In this document: in pieces, positions 41,286-51,610 of the stretch
Position numbering within the stretch: the stretch's first letter is position 1
How the letters are laid out: each line of letters starts with the position of its first letter
From: Bufo bufo
Lineage: Eukaryota; Chordata; Amphibia; Anura; Bufonidae
Reading direction: 5' to 3'
Assembly (NCBI RefSeq): GCF_905171765.1
Contig: NC_053393.1
Coordinates: 193,529,921-193,593,920 of the forward strand
DNA length: 64,000 bases
Program-made: the position numbers and the translations under genes
Notes under the pieces: generated by a model
What the model was told of the DNA's origin: nothing
The model's input: only the letters and a program-made list of their open reading frames with translations
Database searches by the model: none

Positions 41286-41640
41286 TCTGACTAAATATGT
41301 CCTCCCAATAGTTTGTAAGCCGGGGACAAGACCACCAGATATGGAGGAACTCGCCCACTTGGTCTGAGCATCTCCAACATTTGTCTGACGTTGTAGTGTA
41401 CATTTTGCTGAGTCTATGAGGGGTAAGGTACCACCTGGTGAGTATTTTGTATGTGTGTTCTTGGATAGTGACACATCTGGATGTTAGTTTAGGGAAGGTC
41501 AGTAGGTATTTTATGTCAGTGTCTTAAAACTTCAGTCCCAAGTCATTCTCCCATTCTCTCAAAAAGTTAAGAGAACTCGGGGCTTCGCTTTGGCATAAAT
41601 GACGAGTAATTGTTGCCGTAGTTTAAGTCAACAAAATACA
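41286..41640 (-). pseudogene. L1-like LINE ORF2 fragment
   Basis: The minus strand contains KCWRCSDQVGEFLHIWWSCP followed by YWEDIFSQI, the cysteine-histidine pattern near the C-terminus of L1-type ORF2 proteins, and upstream EWENDLGLKF-like sequence with frame changes near 41405 and 41525. It continues at 29888 beyond the TTAA complex. Stops and frameshifts make it dead. Confidence 0.65.
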
Positions 41641-41869
41641 AGAGAGCTCGCATGGTTTGAGAAGCTTTTATCCCAGGTGAAGCCTCCTACAAAATACAGG
41701 CATAATTTTAATCAGTGGTATCAACCCTACCAGGCATTATACCTCGTTTAATAGAGTTGATCTTGCTGACATGTACTGTTTAAGATCCTCTTAACATTTT
41801 ATTTCTGCAGTGTATCAGTCCTTCACCAAACTGGTTCAGCTGATATAAAGCTACTTCTGTTTCTTAGCC

Positions 41870-42793
41870 AACTAAGAGAGGCCATAGGCTTAACTAACTG
41901 GGACAAAGTCCTAAAAAATAAAAATATAGCCACAAAATGGGATATTTTTAAAAGCATCCTAAAATGTAATTGTGAGAGGTACATACCTTATGGGAATAAA
42001 AGGTTAAGCAACAAGAAAAAATCCAATGTGGATAAATAGAACTGTAAAGAAAGCAATAAATGACAAAAAGAAAGCATTTAAATCACTAAAACAGGAGGGT
42101 AGCGAGAAGGCACTGAAAAACTATAAGGAAAAAAATAGAATATATAAAAAACAAATAAAAGCAGCCAAACTAGAGACCGAGAGATTAATTACCAAAGAGA
42201 GCAAAACTAACCCTAAAATGTTTTTCAATTATATAAATGGTAAAAAGGATAAATCTGAAGGTATCGGCCCTCTACAGAGTAATGAGGGGGGAGTTGCAAA
42301 GAGCGATGAGGAGAAAGCAAAGCTATTAAATATTTTTTTTCTCCACTGTATTCACTGAAGAGAATAAACTATCAGATGAAATGCAAAATGTAAAAGTTAA
42401 TTCCCCATTAAAAGTGCCCTGTCTGACCCAGGAAGAAGTACAGCGGCGTCTTAAAAAGATTAAAATAGACAAATCGCCAGGACCAGATGGCATATACCCC
42501 ATATCCTAAGAGAATTAAGTAATGTCATAGCCAGACCCTTATTTCTGATATTTAAGGACTCTATACTGACATGGAGTGTTCCACAGGATTGGCGCATAGC
42601 AAATGTAGCGCCAATATTCAAAAACGGTCCAAAAACAGAGCCCGGAAATTATAGGCCGGTAAGTTTAACATCTGTCGTTGGTAAACTGTTTGAAGGTTTT
42701 CTTAGAGATGCTATCTTGGAGTACCTCAATGAAAATAAGCAAATAACGCCATATCAGCATGGCTTTATGAGGGATCGGTCATGTCAAACTAAT
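41870..42793 (+). pseudogene. CR1/L2-like LINE fragment: linker and start of RT
   Basis: Plus strand: a linker REAIGLTNWDKVLKNKN, then after a one-base shift in an A-run INRTVKKAINDKKKAFKSL (42026-42358), then in another frame NYRPVSLTSVVGKLFEGFL and YQHGFMRDRSCQTNL. The RT is cut at 42793 by a TTAA insertion. The rest of the RT is not seen on the other side, because that insertion is itself truncated at 45267. A different copy and subfamily from 5022-7030. Confidence 0.8.
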
Positions 42794-45267
42794 TTAACCT
42801 CTTAAGGACACAGGGTGTCCTGGTACTTAAGGACACAGTGCGTACCTGTACGTCCTGTGTATTTCCGATCACCAGCGGGCGGTGATCGGAACTGGGTGCC
42901 TGCTGAAATCAATCAGCAGGCACCCTGGGTCAATGCTGTGGGGGTCCTGTGACCCCCCGTATCGTTGATTGTGGCGGATTAACCCCTTCTATGCCGCTGA
43001 CCATGGTATAGAAGGGGTTTGTGTTTGAGTGAGCGCATCGAGTCCCCGCGCTACTGTGGCGGGGACTCGATGTCTCAGAAGGCAGCCTGATGCCATGCAG
43101 AGGCTGCCCAATGCCTTGCATAGCATCAGGACCTGCCTTCTGCGGGAGCCGAGGAGATCCAGCCTCAGGCTGGGTCTCCTAGGCAACCTGTTTGTGTACT
43201 ACTCACTGTAGTACACGAACAGGCAATGCATTACAATACAAATGTACTGTAATGCTTTGCAGAGGGGATCAGACCCCCAAAAGTGAACATCAGAAATAAA
43301 GTAAAGAAAAAAAGTTTTTTAAAAAAAGTGTTTTTAATAAAATTAATAAAGTAATAAAATTCATAAAGTAAAAAAAGAAAAAAAAACGCCCATTCCCCTT
43401 ATTTTATAATAAAAAACAGAAGAAAAAAAACCCACACATATTGGGTATCGCCACGTCTGAAATGACCGGCTGTGTAAATATATCACATGATCCACCCTGT
43501 CCGATAAATACCATAAAAAAAATTAAATAAAAACGTTGTAAAAAAAGCAATTTTTTGTCACCTTACATCACAAAAAGTGTAATAGCAAGCGATCAAAAAG
43601 TCATAAGCACTACAAAATAGTACCAATCAAAACATCATCTCATCCCGAAAAAAATGAGCCCCTACACAAGACAGTCGCCCAAACAATAAATAAAACTACG
43701 ACTTTCAGAATGTGGAGACACAAAAAAATTTCAAAAATTTCAATAATGCTTTGTTATGTAAAACTGAAACAAATAACCAAAAAAAGGAGTCATATTTGGT
43801 ATTGTCGCATCTGTGACAACCTGCTCTATAAAAATACCACATAATCTAACCTGTCAGATGAATGTTGTAAATAACAAAAATAAAATCGGTGCCAAAATAG
43901 CTATTTCTTGTTACCTTGCCTCACATAAAGTGTAATATAGTGCAACCAAAAATCATATGTACCCTAAAATAGTACCAACAAAACTGCCACCTTATCCCGT
44001 AGTTTCCAAAATGGGGTAACTTTTTTGGAGTTTCTACTCTAGGGGTGCATCAGGGGGGCTTCAAATGGGACATAGTGTCAAAAAACCAGTCCAGCAAAAT
44101 CTGCCTTCCAAAAACCATATGGCGTTCCTTTCCTTCTGCGCCCTGCCGTGTGCCCGTACAGCAGTTTACGACCACATATGGGGTGTTTCTGTAAACTACA
44201 GAATCAGGGCCATAAATATTGAGTTTTGTTTGGCTGTTAACCCTTGCTTTGTAACTGGCAAAATAGATTAAAATGGAACATCTGCCAAAAAAGTGAAATT
44301 TTGAAATTGTATCTCTATTTTCCATTAATTCTTGTGGAACACCTAAAGGGTTAACAAAGTTTGTAAAATCAGTTTTGAATACCTTGAGGGGTGTAGTTTC
44401 TAAAATGGGGTAATTTTTTGGTGGTTTCTATTATGTAAGCCTCACAAAGTGACTTTAGACCTGAACTGGTGCTGAAAAAGTGGGTTTTAGAAATTTTCAG
44501 AAAAATTTCAAGATTTGCTTCTAAACTTCTAAGGCTACTTTCACATTTGCGTTCGAGGCTCCGCTTGTGAGTTCCGTTTGAAAGCTCTCACAAGCGGCCC
44601 CGAACGCATCCGTACTGCCCCAATGCATTCTGAGTGGATGCGGATCCACTCAGAATGCATCAGTCTGGCAGCAATCAGCTTCCGCACCGCTCAGCAGGCG
44701 GACACCCGAACGCTGCTTGCAGCGTTCGGGTGTCCGCCTGGCCGTGCGGAGGCAAACGGATCCGTCCAGACTTACAATGTAAGTCAATGGGGACGTATCC
44801 GTTTGAAGTTGACACAATATGGCTCAATTTTCAAACGGATCCGTCCCCCATTGACTTTCAATGTAAAGTCTGGACGGATCCGTCTGAACAACTTTCACAC
44901 TTAGAATTTTTTCTAAACTATAATGCAAACGGATCCGTTCTGAACGGATCCAAATGTCTGCATTATAGGAGAGGATCCGTCTGTGCAGACACCAGACGGG
45001 TCCTCTCTGCACGCTAGTGTGAAAGTAGCCTAAGCCTTGTAACGTCCCCAAAAATAAAATGGCATTCACAAAATGATCCAAACATGAAATAGACATATGG
45101 GGAATGTAAAGTAATAACTATTTTTGGAGGTATTACCATTATAAAAGTAGAGCAATTGAAATTTAGAAATTTGCTAATTTTTCAAAATTTAGGGTAAATT
45201 TGGAATTTTTTTATAAATAAAAATTAATTTTTTGGACTCAATTTTACCACTGTCATGAAGTACAAAT
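42794..45267 (-). mobile_element. inverted copy of the TTAA element (copy TF)
   Basis: Opens TTAACCTCTTAAGGACAC, the inverse of the right end at 41285. A hairpin string follows (42800-43200, including a 16-bp stem around 'gagtccccgcgctactgtgg'), then 354-type units near 43450 and 43800, one 395-type unit (43975-44410) and the start module to 45267, where it stops about 110 bp short of the expected TTAA. A Harbinger MITE sits in the start module (44533-45030). Endogenous retrovirus env sequence begins at 45268. Confidence 0.65.
44533..45030. mobile_element. PIF/Harbinger-type MITE with verified TAA duplication
   Basis: The ends are 'ggctactttcacatttgcg' and 'ctagtgtgaaagtagcc', with TAA on both sides (44530-44532, 45031-45033). 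The host module without the insert is visible at 31425-31440 and 36200 as 'aaggcttagaagtttag' (inverse 'ctaaacttctaagcctt'), so a single TAA was duplicated. The interior has many 'cggatccgt' palindromes. 498 bp, no coding. A 5'-truncated relative is at 58038-58398. Confidence 0.8.
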
Positions 45268-46021
45268 TTATCCAGTCGGTGTTCTTATTTATGTACACTA
45301 TGGGAATTATGCTCTCAAAGCCAGCAGCAATTGAATCTCTGGCCTTATATTCATTAGGTACTCCCCCTAGGGACTCCTATGGCGTCTAGACTTCCCAGCC
45401 TTTTTTTTCTTGACCCTTCTCAAGCTTCCAGGGACCACTGAAACGGTTGAAGGGTTCCTAATATTCTCTAGTGCCTTTCCCCAGTCAGGGATATCAAAAA
45501 TGTGGAAAGACATGAGGATCATGGCTAGGGCACATTGGCCGGACTAGTCTACCTCTATTTTTGGCCTCAGTTTCATATCTGCACATAGCCAGACAATGTT
45601 TCCCAGAGCTTGGGTCTGGTTAATTAAGTACCCCTGGTATTCCTTAGCCATGGTATTAACAGTGGTTGAGCAATAAACTTCAGGAAAAATCCTACATGTA
45701 AAAATCATAGCATCTGCAGTTGGATACGTCACAGAAATCAAAATCATACACCTGAAGTGCTTGTGCTACTGTAGGTTTACCCAGAATATAAAAGCCTCTC
45801 TATCTGGGTTGGGGTACCACTTAGAGCACTTGCCCTGATACATCAAACGGGACATACCATCATCCATAACACAATGATCATAAGAGCACTTCCCCAAACT
45901 CAAAAAATGCAAGAGAATTAAAAAGAATATAATTTTTCTTGGAGGGAATCGAGATCTCGTATTTTCTTGCAATGTAAAGCAATGGATCCATGTCTTTTTC
46001 CCTTCTAACTTGACAGGCGTG
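45268..46021 (-). pseudogene. endogenous retrovirus env, N-terminal part
   Basis: It starts by overlapping the end of the integrase frame, as in gammaretroviruses. A first frame (45766-45972) has a hydrophobic signal-like stretch, KIIFFLILLHFLSLGKC. A second frame (45544-45747) includes the glycosylation-type sites NQT. Near 45400 a basic cluster (RVKKKR) resembles a surface/transmembrane cleavage site. Stops and frame changes separate these blocks, and the sequence is cut at 45268 by the TTAA element, so the transmembrane end is absent. Broken and not functional as it stands. Confidence 0.6.
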
Positions 46022-46689
46022 TGTCACGGCTGTATGTGAGCAACAAGAGTATACACAGTAAAAAGAGCTACTGACCGGACCTAAACTAGGGAGGATAAAG
46101 GGGGACCCCTGTCAAACCCTCAAAGCTCTCCCTATGCTGCTAAAGCACATGCCCGGATCCAAATGGCGGAACGAGGCATGCCCGCGTACCTAAGACTGAT
46201 GACCACTGTAACCCCTACAATAGTGGAAGGGGCACGGCCACCGGTGCCCTGCTCAGTATATGGAGGGAACCGTGGCCACCTCAGATCCAGTCAGAAAATA
46301 ACCAGGTACACAACAATGTCTGCACACTTAGCTGAAGGAGCTGCAGCCGCAGAGAAGACGGATCCAAGGACAGCTGGCAATATCCGGAGTGCTTGCTGCA
46401 GCAGAACACAGGTCCAGTGAACTGATAGCTACAAGTGAAGATACTCAAGCAAGATCTACAACTGAAATGAGAAATATAATCCACGCCCTACAATAGGAGG
46501 AGGGGTGATTTAAAGGCAGGGAAATCAACCGCAGGAGGAACAGCTGGGAGGAAGGAAACAGAAAGTAAAGACTTCATCACAGGGGCGGAGAAACAGAGCA
46601 GTGAGAACTCCTCCAAGCTCTAGTAGTGACATCATCACAGGGGTGGAGAAACAGAGCTGTGAGAACGTCTCAAAGCTCTGGTAGTGACA
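46022..46689 (-). repeat. 3' LTR of Gypsy copy C
   Basis: TGTCACGGCT to TAGTGACA in plus orientation. It is followed at 46690 by 'gtaccccccctctac', the inverse of the polypurine tract. Same length as the 5' LTR. Confidence 0.95.
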
Positions 46690-46915
46690 GTACCCCCCCT
46701 CTACGGGTGGACTCCGGACACCCAGGACCCACCTTCTCAGGATGAGCCCTATGAAATGCCCTGATGAGGCGAGTGGCTTTAATGTCCGACACCGGAACCC
46801 ACATCCTCTCCTCAGGACCATAACCCTTCCAATGAACGAGGTACTGAAGAGAACCGCGGACAATGCGAGAGTCCACAATTCTGGAAACCTCAAACTTCAG
46901 ATTGCCATCAACCAA
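46690..46915 (-). pseudogene. Gypsy C chromodomain
   Basis: The frame reads MVDGNLKFEVSRIVDSRIVR, then [20 protein letters not shown] and SDIKATRLIRAFHRAHP: a chromodomain with the aromatic positions kept, at the C-terminus of integrase. It is one frame away from the integrase frame; the shift lies at about 46897-46915 next to a GGAGGAGG run. Confidence 0.85.
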
Positions 46916-48537
46916 ATCGGAGGAGGAGGCAAAGAGGAGGGTACCGTGGGCTGGACATATGGTTTTAAGAGAGATCTGTGAAATACATTATGTATCTTCC
47001 AAACCCGTGGAAGATCAAGACGGAAGGCAACAGGATTGATGACTGACAAGATTTTATAAGGCCCAATAAACTTGGGACCCAATTTCCAGGAGGGAACCTT
47101 CAGTTTAATATTTCTTGTAGACAACCACACCAGATCACCCACATTCAGGTCCGGACCAGGCACACGTCTCTTATCAGCCACACGCTTATACTTCTCACTC
47201 ATCTTTCTAAGATTACTCTGAATCTTTTGCCAAATGGTAGACAAAGACGAGGAAAATCTCTCCTCCTCAGGTAAACCAGAAAGAGCCCCTCCCGAGAATG
47301 TCCCAAACTGCGGATGGAACCCATATGCACCAAAGAATGGTGACTTATCAGAAGATTCCTGACGACGGTTGTTCAGAGCAAACTCAGCAAGAGGGAGAAA
47401 TGAACACCAATCCTCCTGGTTCTCTGCCACAAAACAGCGCAAATATGTCTCCAGATTCTGATTGAGGCGCTCAGTCTGACCATTCGACTGCGGGTGAAAA
47501 GCAGAAGAGAAGGACAGCCGAACCCCCAGGCGAGAACAGAAAGCCTTCCAGAAGCTGGACACAAACTGCGTGCCTCTATCGGAAACAATATCAGAGGGAA
47601 TGCCGTGCAATTTAACAATATGGTCGACAAAAACTTGCGCCAACGTTTTAGCATTGGGTAAACCAGGGAAAGGTACGAAATGAGCCATCTTGCTAAAACG
47701 GTCCACCACCACCAGGATCACCGACTTCCCCGAGGAACGAGGAAGATCCGTGATAAAGTCCATGGACAGGTGTGTCCAAGGACGGGAAGGTATGGGTAAC
47801 GGGAGAAGGGAACCTGAAGACCGTGAACGAGGGACCTTAGCGCGAGCGCACGTCTCACAAGCAGCCACAAAACCCTCCACCGACTTACGAAGAGCCGGCC
47901 ACCAAAATCTCTGAGCAATGAGATCTACCGTGGCTCTACTCCCAGGGTGACCAGCAAGAACCGTATCATGATGCTCCTTGAAGAGTTTGTGACGTAGCTC
48001 AGGAGGCACGAACAACTTCCCAGGAGGACAACGGGCAGGTGCCTCAGTCTGGGCAGCCTGGACCTCAGCCTCCAAATCGGAATATAGAGCAGAAACAACT
48101 ACCCCCTCCGCCAAAATAGGACCCGGGTCCTCGGAGTTTCCTCCTCCCGGAAAACAGCGAGAGAGAGCATCAGCCTTCACATTTTTGATCCCAGGTCGGA
48201 ATGTAACGACAAAATTGAATCCGGAGAAGAACAGAGACCATCTGGCCTGTCTCGGATTCATACGCCTGGCCGACTCCAAGTATGCCAGATTCTTATGGTC
48301 GGTAAAAACGGTGATAGGGTGCCTGGCCCCCTCCAACCAATGGCGCCATTCCTCGAAAGCCAACTTGATGGCCAACAACTCCCTATCTCCCACATCATAG
48401 TTTCTCTCTGCCGGGGAGAGTTTTTTTAGAGAAAAAGGCACAGGGTCGCCATTTGGCAGGAGAAGGGCCCTGGGACAAAACTGCACCCACACCCACCTCG
48501 GAAGCATCCACCTCAACAATAAAAGGTAAGGAAACAT
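46897..48537 (-). CDS. Gypsy C RNase H and integrase
   Basis: An open frame of 546 codons. RNase H occupies about residues 30-125 (DRELLAIKLAFEEWRHWLEG; FTDHKNLAYLESARRMNPRQ; KNVKADALSR). The integrase zinc finger is at about 190-245 (HHDTVLAGHPGSRATVDLI, RFWWPALRK, CETCARAK). The core has Asp in MDFITDLP, Asp in VSDRGTQFVS and Glu in NGQTERLNQNLE, and the C-terminal block is [19 protein letters not shown] to KIHNVFHRSLLKPYV. All catalytic positions look intact. The frame starts only after a shift at about 48421-48427 (run of T) and ends in a shift before the chromodomain. Confidence 0.9.
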   Translation of the reverse strand: MFPYLLLLRWMLPRWVWVQFCPRALLLPNGDPVPFSLKKLSPAERNYDVGDRELLAIKLAFEEWRHWLEGARHPITVFTDHKNLAYLESARRMNPRQARWSLFFSGFNFVVTFRPGIKNVKADALSRCFPGGGNSEDPGPILAEGVVVSALYSDLEAEVQAAQTEAPARCPPGKLFVPPELRHKLFKEHHDTVLAGHPGSRATVDLIAQRFWWPALRKSVEGFVAACETCARAKVPRSRSSGSLLPLPIPSRPWTHLSMDFITDLPRSSGKSVILVVVDRFSKMAHFVPFPGLPNAKTLAQVFVDHIVKLHGIPSDIVSDRGTQFVSSFWKAFCSRLGVRLSFSSAFHPQSNGQTERLNQNLETYLRCFVAENQEDWCSFLPLAEFALNNRRQESSDKSPFFGAYGFHPQFGTFSGGALSGLPEEERFSSSLSTIWQKIQSNLRKMSEKYKRVADKRRVPGPDLNVGDLVWLSTRNIKLKVPSWKLGPKFIGPYKILSVINPVAFRLDLPRVWKIHNVFHRSLLKPYVQPTVPSSLPPPPIWLMAI

Positions 48538-49159
48538 CGGGATGCACTAAGACGGGAGCAGACGCAAAACTCTCTTTAATCTTAGAAAAGGCTGCAAGCG
48601 CCTCCTCCGACCAAGAGGAAAAATCCGCCCCCTTTTTTGTCATGTCAGTAAGGGGTTTGACAACAGAGGAATAATTCAAAATGAACTTTCTGTAATAGTT
48701 CGCAAAACCCAGAAAGCGCATCAATGCCTTCTGATTCTCAGGAAGCTCCCAGTCAAGTACAGCACGGACCTTCTCCGGATCCATGCGAAAACCAGAAGCA
48801 GAGAGGAGAAAACCCAGAAATTGAATCTCCGATACCATAAAAAGACATTTCTCCAGCTTGGCGTACAATTTATTTTCCCGCAGAATCTGCAGAACCTGAA
48901 AAAGATGATCCTGATGGGTCTGAACATCAGGGGAAAAAATCAAAATATCATCAAGATACACCAATACAAATTTCCCCATTAAATGGTAGAAAATACTATT
49001 AACAAAATGCTGAATGACGGCCGGAGCATTCATCAGGCCGAAAGGCATAACGAGATTCTCGAAATGCCCGTTAGGGGTATTAAAGGCCGTTTTCCATTCA
49101 TCCCCCTCTCTGACCCTGACCAGGTTGTACGCGCCTCTCAAATCCAATTTGGAAAACAC
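48395..49159 (-). CDS. Gypsy C reverse transcriptase
   Basis: 254 codons open: [33 protein letters not shown], catalytic VLVYLDDILIFSPD (about 48948-48962), FLGFLLSASGFRMDPEK, FANYYRKFILNYSSVVKPL, then VDASEVGVGAVLSQG at the start of RNase H. It joins the upstream frame through a shift in the A-run at about 49270-49295 and the downstream frame through a T-run at about 48421. Motifs are intact; only homopolymer shifts break the polyprotein. Confidence 0.9.
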   Translation of the reverse strand: MFSKLDLRGAYNLVRVREGDEWKTAFNTPNGHFENLVMPFGLMNAPAVIQHFVNSIFYHLMGKFVLVYLDDILIFSPDVQTHQDHLFQVLQILRENKLYAKLEKCLFMVSEIQFLGFLLSASGFRMDPEKVRAVLDWELPENQKALMRFLGFANYYRKFILNYSSVVKPLTDMTKKGADFSSWSEEALAAFSKIKESFASAPVLVHPDVSLPFIVEVDASEVGVGAVLSQGPSPAKWRPCAFFSKKTLPGREKL

Positions 49160-49260
49160 CTTGGCCCCAACAATTTGGTTGAAGAGGTCCGGGATCAGAG
49201 GAAGGGGATAGGGATCGCGAATCGTGATACGGTTCAGCTCCCTAAAATCTAGGCAAGGTC

Positions 49261-50910
49261 TCAGAGAGCCATCTTTTTTTTTAACAAAAAAAAACCCCCA
49301 GCCACAGGTGACTTTGAGGGACGAATATGCCCCTTATCGAGACTCTCGGAGATATAAGTTCGCATTGCGATTCTTTCCGGTTGTGAGAGATTGTAGAGGC
49401 GTGCTTTTGGCAGCTTGGCGCCGGGAATGAGGTTAATGGGACAGTCAAACTCCCGGTGAGGAGGTAGCTCCTGAACACCGCTCTCGGAAAACACGTCCGA
49501 GAAATCAGAGAGAAATGATGGCACAGTTTTAGTAGACACCTCTGCAAAAGTCGCTGTGAGACAATTCTCTCTACAAAAGTCACTCCACTCATTTATTTGC
49601 CTTCCTTGCCAATCAATAGTGGGGTTATGTCTAGTGAGCCAGGGTAACCCCAAAACTAGAGGAGAAGGCAATCCGTTAAGGACAAAACAAGATACATCCT
49701 CCACATGAGTGTCACCTACAGCTAGCCGGATATTGTGAACAATGCCCTTCAGAGATCTCTGTGAGAGTGGAGCAGAGTCAATAGCAAAAACAGGTATATC
49801 CTTTTCTAATGTGCAAACCTGAAAACCATGCATGGCTACAAATTGAGTGTCAATAAGATTGATGGCCGCTCCACTATCGACAAAAATCTCACAAGAAATG
49901 CCTTGTCTCTCTAGCGCCACCCTGGCAGACAGGAGAAAACGGGAACTGCAGGTCAGAGGAAAAGCATCAATTCCTACATCAACTTTGCCCAAAGTAGCAG
50001 ATGAAGCAGAATTTGCTGATTTACCTTTTGAGGTTTTTCTCTTATTATCGCTCTTAGTACAGTTCAAGAATCTCCTAGACGGACAAACATTTGCCAAATG
50101 ACCTATGCCCCCACAACAAAAACACACCATACTCTGAGGACTAAATCCTCTTTTATCAGGGGCAAGTCGACCTAGCTGCATGGGCTCCTCCTCAGAGGGG
50201 AGCGAGACAGGATGAGGCCCCTGCACACTGAATGAGTCCGCACCATTGCCCCTAGACTGACAATGGCTGGACAGAGAGGTCTTATTTCTTTCTCTTAGAC
50301 GCCTGTCAAGGCGTACCGCCAATGACATGGCAGACTTTAAGGACGTTGGTCTCTCATGGAAAGCAAACGCATCTTTCAATCTCTCTGAGAGACCATGACA
50401 GAACTGACTCCGGAGTGCAGCATCATTCCAACCTGAATCAGCTGCCCATCTCCGAAATTCAGAACAATAAAGCTCCGCAGACAGTTTGTTCTGGCATAAA
50501 ACACGTAAGTTAGATTCGGCCAGAGCAACACGATCCGGGTCATCATATATCTGCCCCAGGGCCACAAAAAATCTTTCCACGGATCGAAGGGAGGGATCCC
50601 CTGATGGCAGCGAAATAGCCCAAGTCTGAGCATTACCCCTGAGCAGGGAGATGACAATCCTCACCCTCTGCTCCTCCTTACCAGAGGAGTGGGGACACAA
50701 GCAAAAATGGAGTTTGCATGCCTCTCTGAAGCTAACAAAATTCTCACTGCCCCCGGAGAACGTTTCCGGAAGTGAGACCTTTGGCTCGCAACAGACTCCA
50801 TGAACCGGAGCAGAGCCCAATGCTTGAAGCTGAGTCATAGATTGACAGAGATCCGCTACTTCCAAAGAAAGACCCTGCATGCGGTCAACCAGGCCAGAAA
50901 GCGGATCCAT
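49261..50910 (-). CDS. Gypsy C gag-protease and start of RT
   Basis: The start is set at Met in MDPLSGLVDRMQGLS (50908-50910), the first inside the internal region; the frame itself opens earlier, in the LTR. The gag capsid part has FSGGSENFVSFREACKLHF and LRGNAQTWAISLPSGDPSL. The zinc knuckle CFCCGGIGHLANVC (CX2CX4HX4C) lies at about 50085-50127. The protease has EIFVDSGAAINLIDTQFV (about 49850-49890) with its catalytic Asp. The RT starts with [20 protein letters not shown] and [15 protein letters not shown], ending at a frameshift in an A-run near 49270. Gag forms the particle; protease matures it. Confidence 0.9.
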   Translation of the reverse strand: MDPLSGLVDRMQGLSLEVADLCQSMTQLQALGSAPVHGVCCEPKVSLPETFSGGSENFVSFREACKLHFCLCPHSSGKEEQRVRIVISLLRGNAQTWAISLPSGDPSLRSVERFFVALGQIYDDPDRVALAESNLRVLCQNKLSAELYCSEFRRWAADSGWNDAALRSQFCHGLSERLKDAFAFHERPTSLKSAMSLAVRLDRRLRERNKTSLSSHCQSRGNGADSFSVQGPHPVSLPSEEEPMQLGRLAPDKRGFSPQSMVCFCCGGIGHLANVCPSRRFLNCTKSDNKRKTSKGKSANSASSATLGKVDVGIDAFPLTCSSRFLLSARVALERQGISCEIFVDSGAAINLIDTQFVAMHGFQVCTLEKDIPVFAIDSAPLSQRSLKGIVHNIRLAVGDTHVEDVSCFVLNGLPSPLVLGLPWLTRHNPTIDWQGRQINEWSDFCRENCLTATFAEVSTKTVPSFLSDFSDVFSESGVQELPPHREFDCPINLIPGAKLPKARLYNLSQPERIAMRTYISESLDKGHIRPSKSPVAGGFFLLKKKMAL

Positions 50911-50942
50911 GTCAAAAAAAGGACGGTTTTGGTGGATTATAA

Positions 50943-51610
50943 TGTCACGGCTGTATGTGAGCAACAAGAGTATACACAGTAAAAAGAGCTACTGACCGGA
51001 CCCAAACTAGGGAGGATAAAGGGGGACCCCTGTCAGACCCTCAAAGCTCTCCCTATGCTGCTAAAGCACATGCCCGGATCCAAATGGCGGAACGAGGCAT
51101 GCCCGCGTACCTAAGACTGATGACCACTGTAACCCCTACAATAGTGGAAGGGGCAAGGCCACCGGTGCCCTGCTCAGTATATGGAGGGAACCGTGGCCAC
51201 CTCAGATCCAGTCAGAAAATAACCAGGTACACAACAATGTCTGCACACTTAGCTGAAGGAGCTGCAGCCGCAGAGAAGACGGATTCAAGGACAGCTGGCA
51301 ATATCCGGAGTGCTTGCTGCAGCAGAACACAGGTCCAGTGAACTGATAGCTACAAGTGAAGATACTCAAGCAAGAGCTACAACTGAAATGAGAAATATAA
51401 TCCACGCCCTACAATAGGAGGAGGGGTGATTTAAAGGCAGGGAAATCAACCATAGGAGGAACAGCTGGGAGGAAGGAAACAGAAAGTAAAGACTTCATCA
51501 CAGGGGCGGAGAAACAGAGCAGTGAGAACTCCTCAAAGCTCTAGTAGTGACATCATCACAGGGGTGGAGAAACAGAGCTGTGAGAACGTCTCAAAGCTCT
51601 AGTAGTGACA
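50943..51610 (-). repeat. 5' LTR of Gypsy copy C
   Basis: 668 bp, TGTCACGGCT to TAGTGACA in plus orientation, matching the 3' LTR except about nine substitutions. It directly follows GCGTG at 51611-51615, the duplicated target. Confidence 0.95.

Larger units (their letters stand above)
46022..51610 (-). mobile_element. complete Ty3/Gypsy chromovirus (copy C) with two LTRs
   Basis: Two LTRs of 668 bp (46022-46689 and 50943-51610) enclose gag, protease, RT, RNase H, integrase and chromodomain on the minus strand. The flanking 5-bp duplication is GCGTG (46017-46021 and 51611-51615). It is inserted in the retroviral integrase/env overlap. The internal sequence just inside the 5' LTR, 'ttataatccaccaaaacc', does not start with the usual TGG, so the primer binding site is unclear. 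The LTRs differ at about nine positions by eye (about 1.3 percent), so the insertion is fairly young. Confidence 0.95.
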
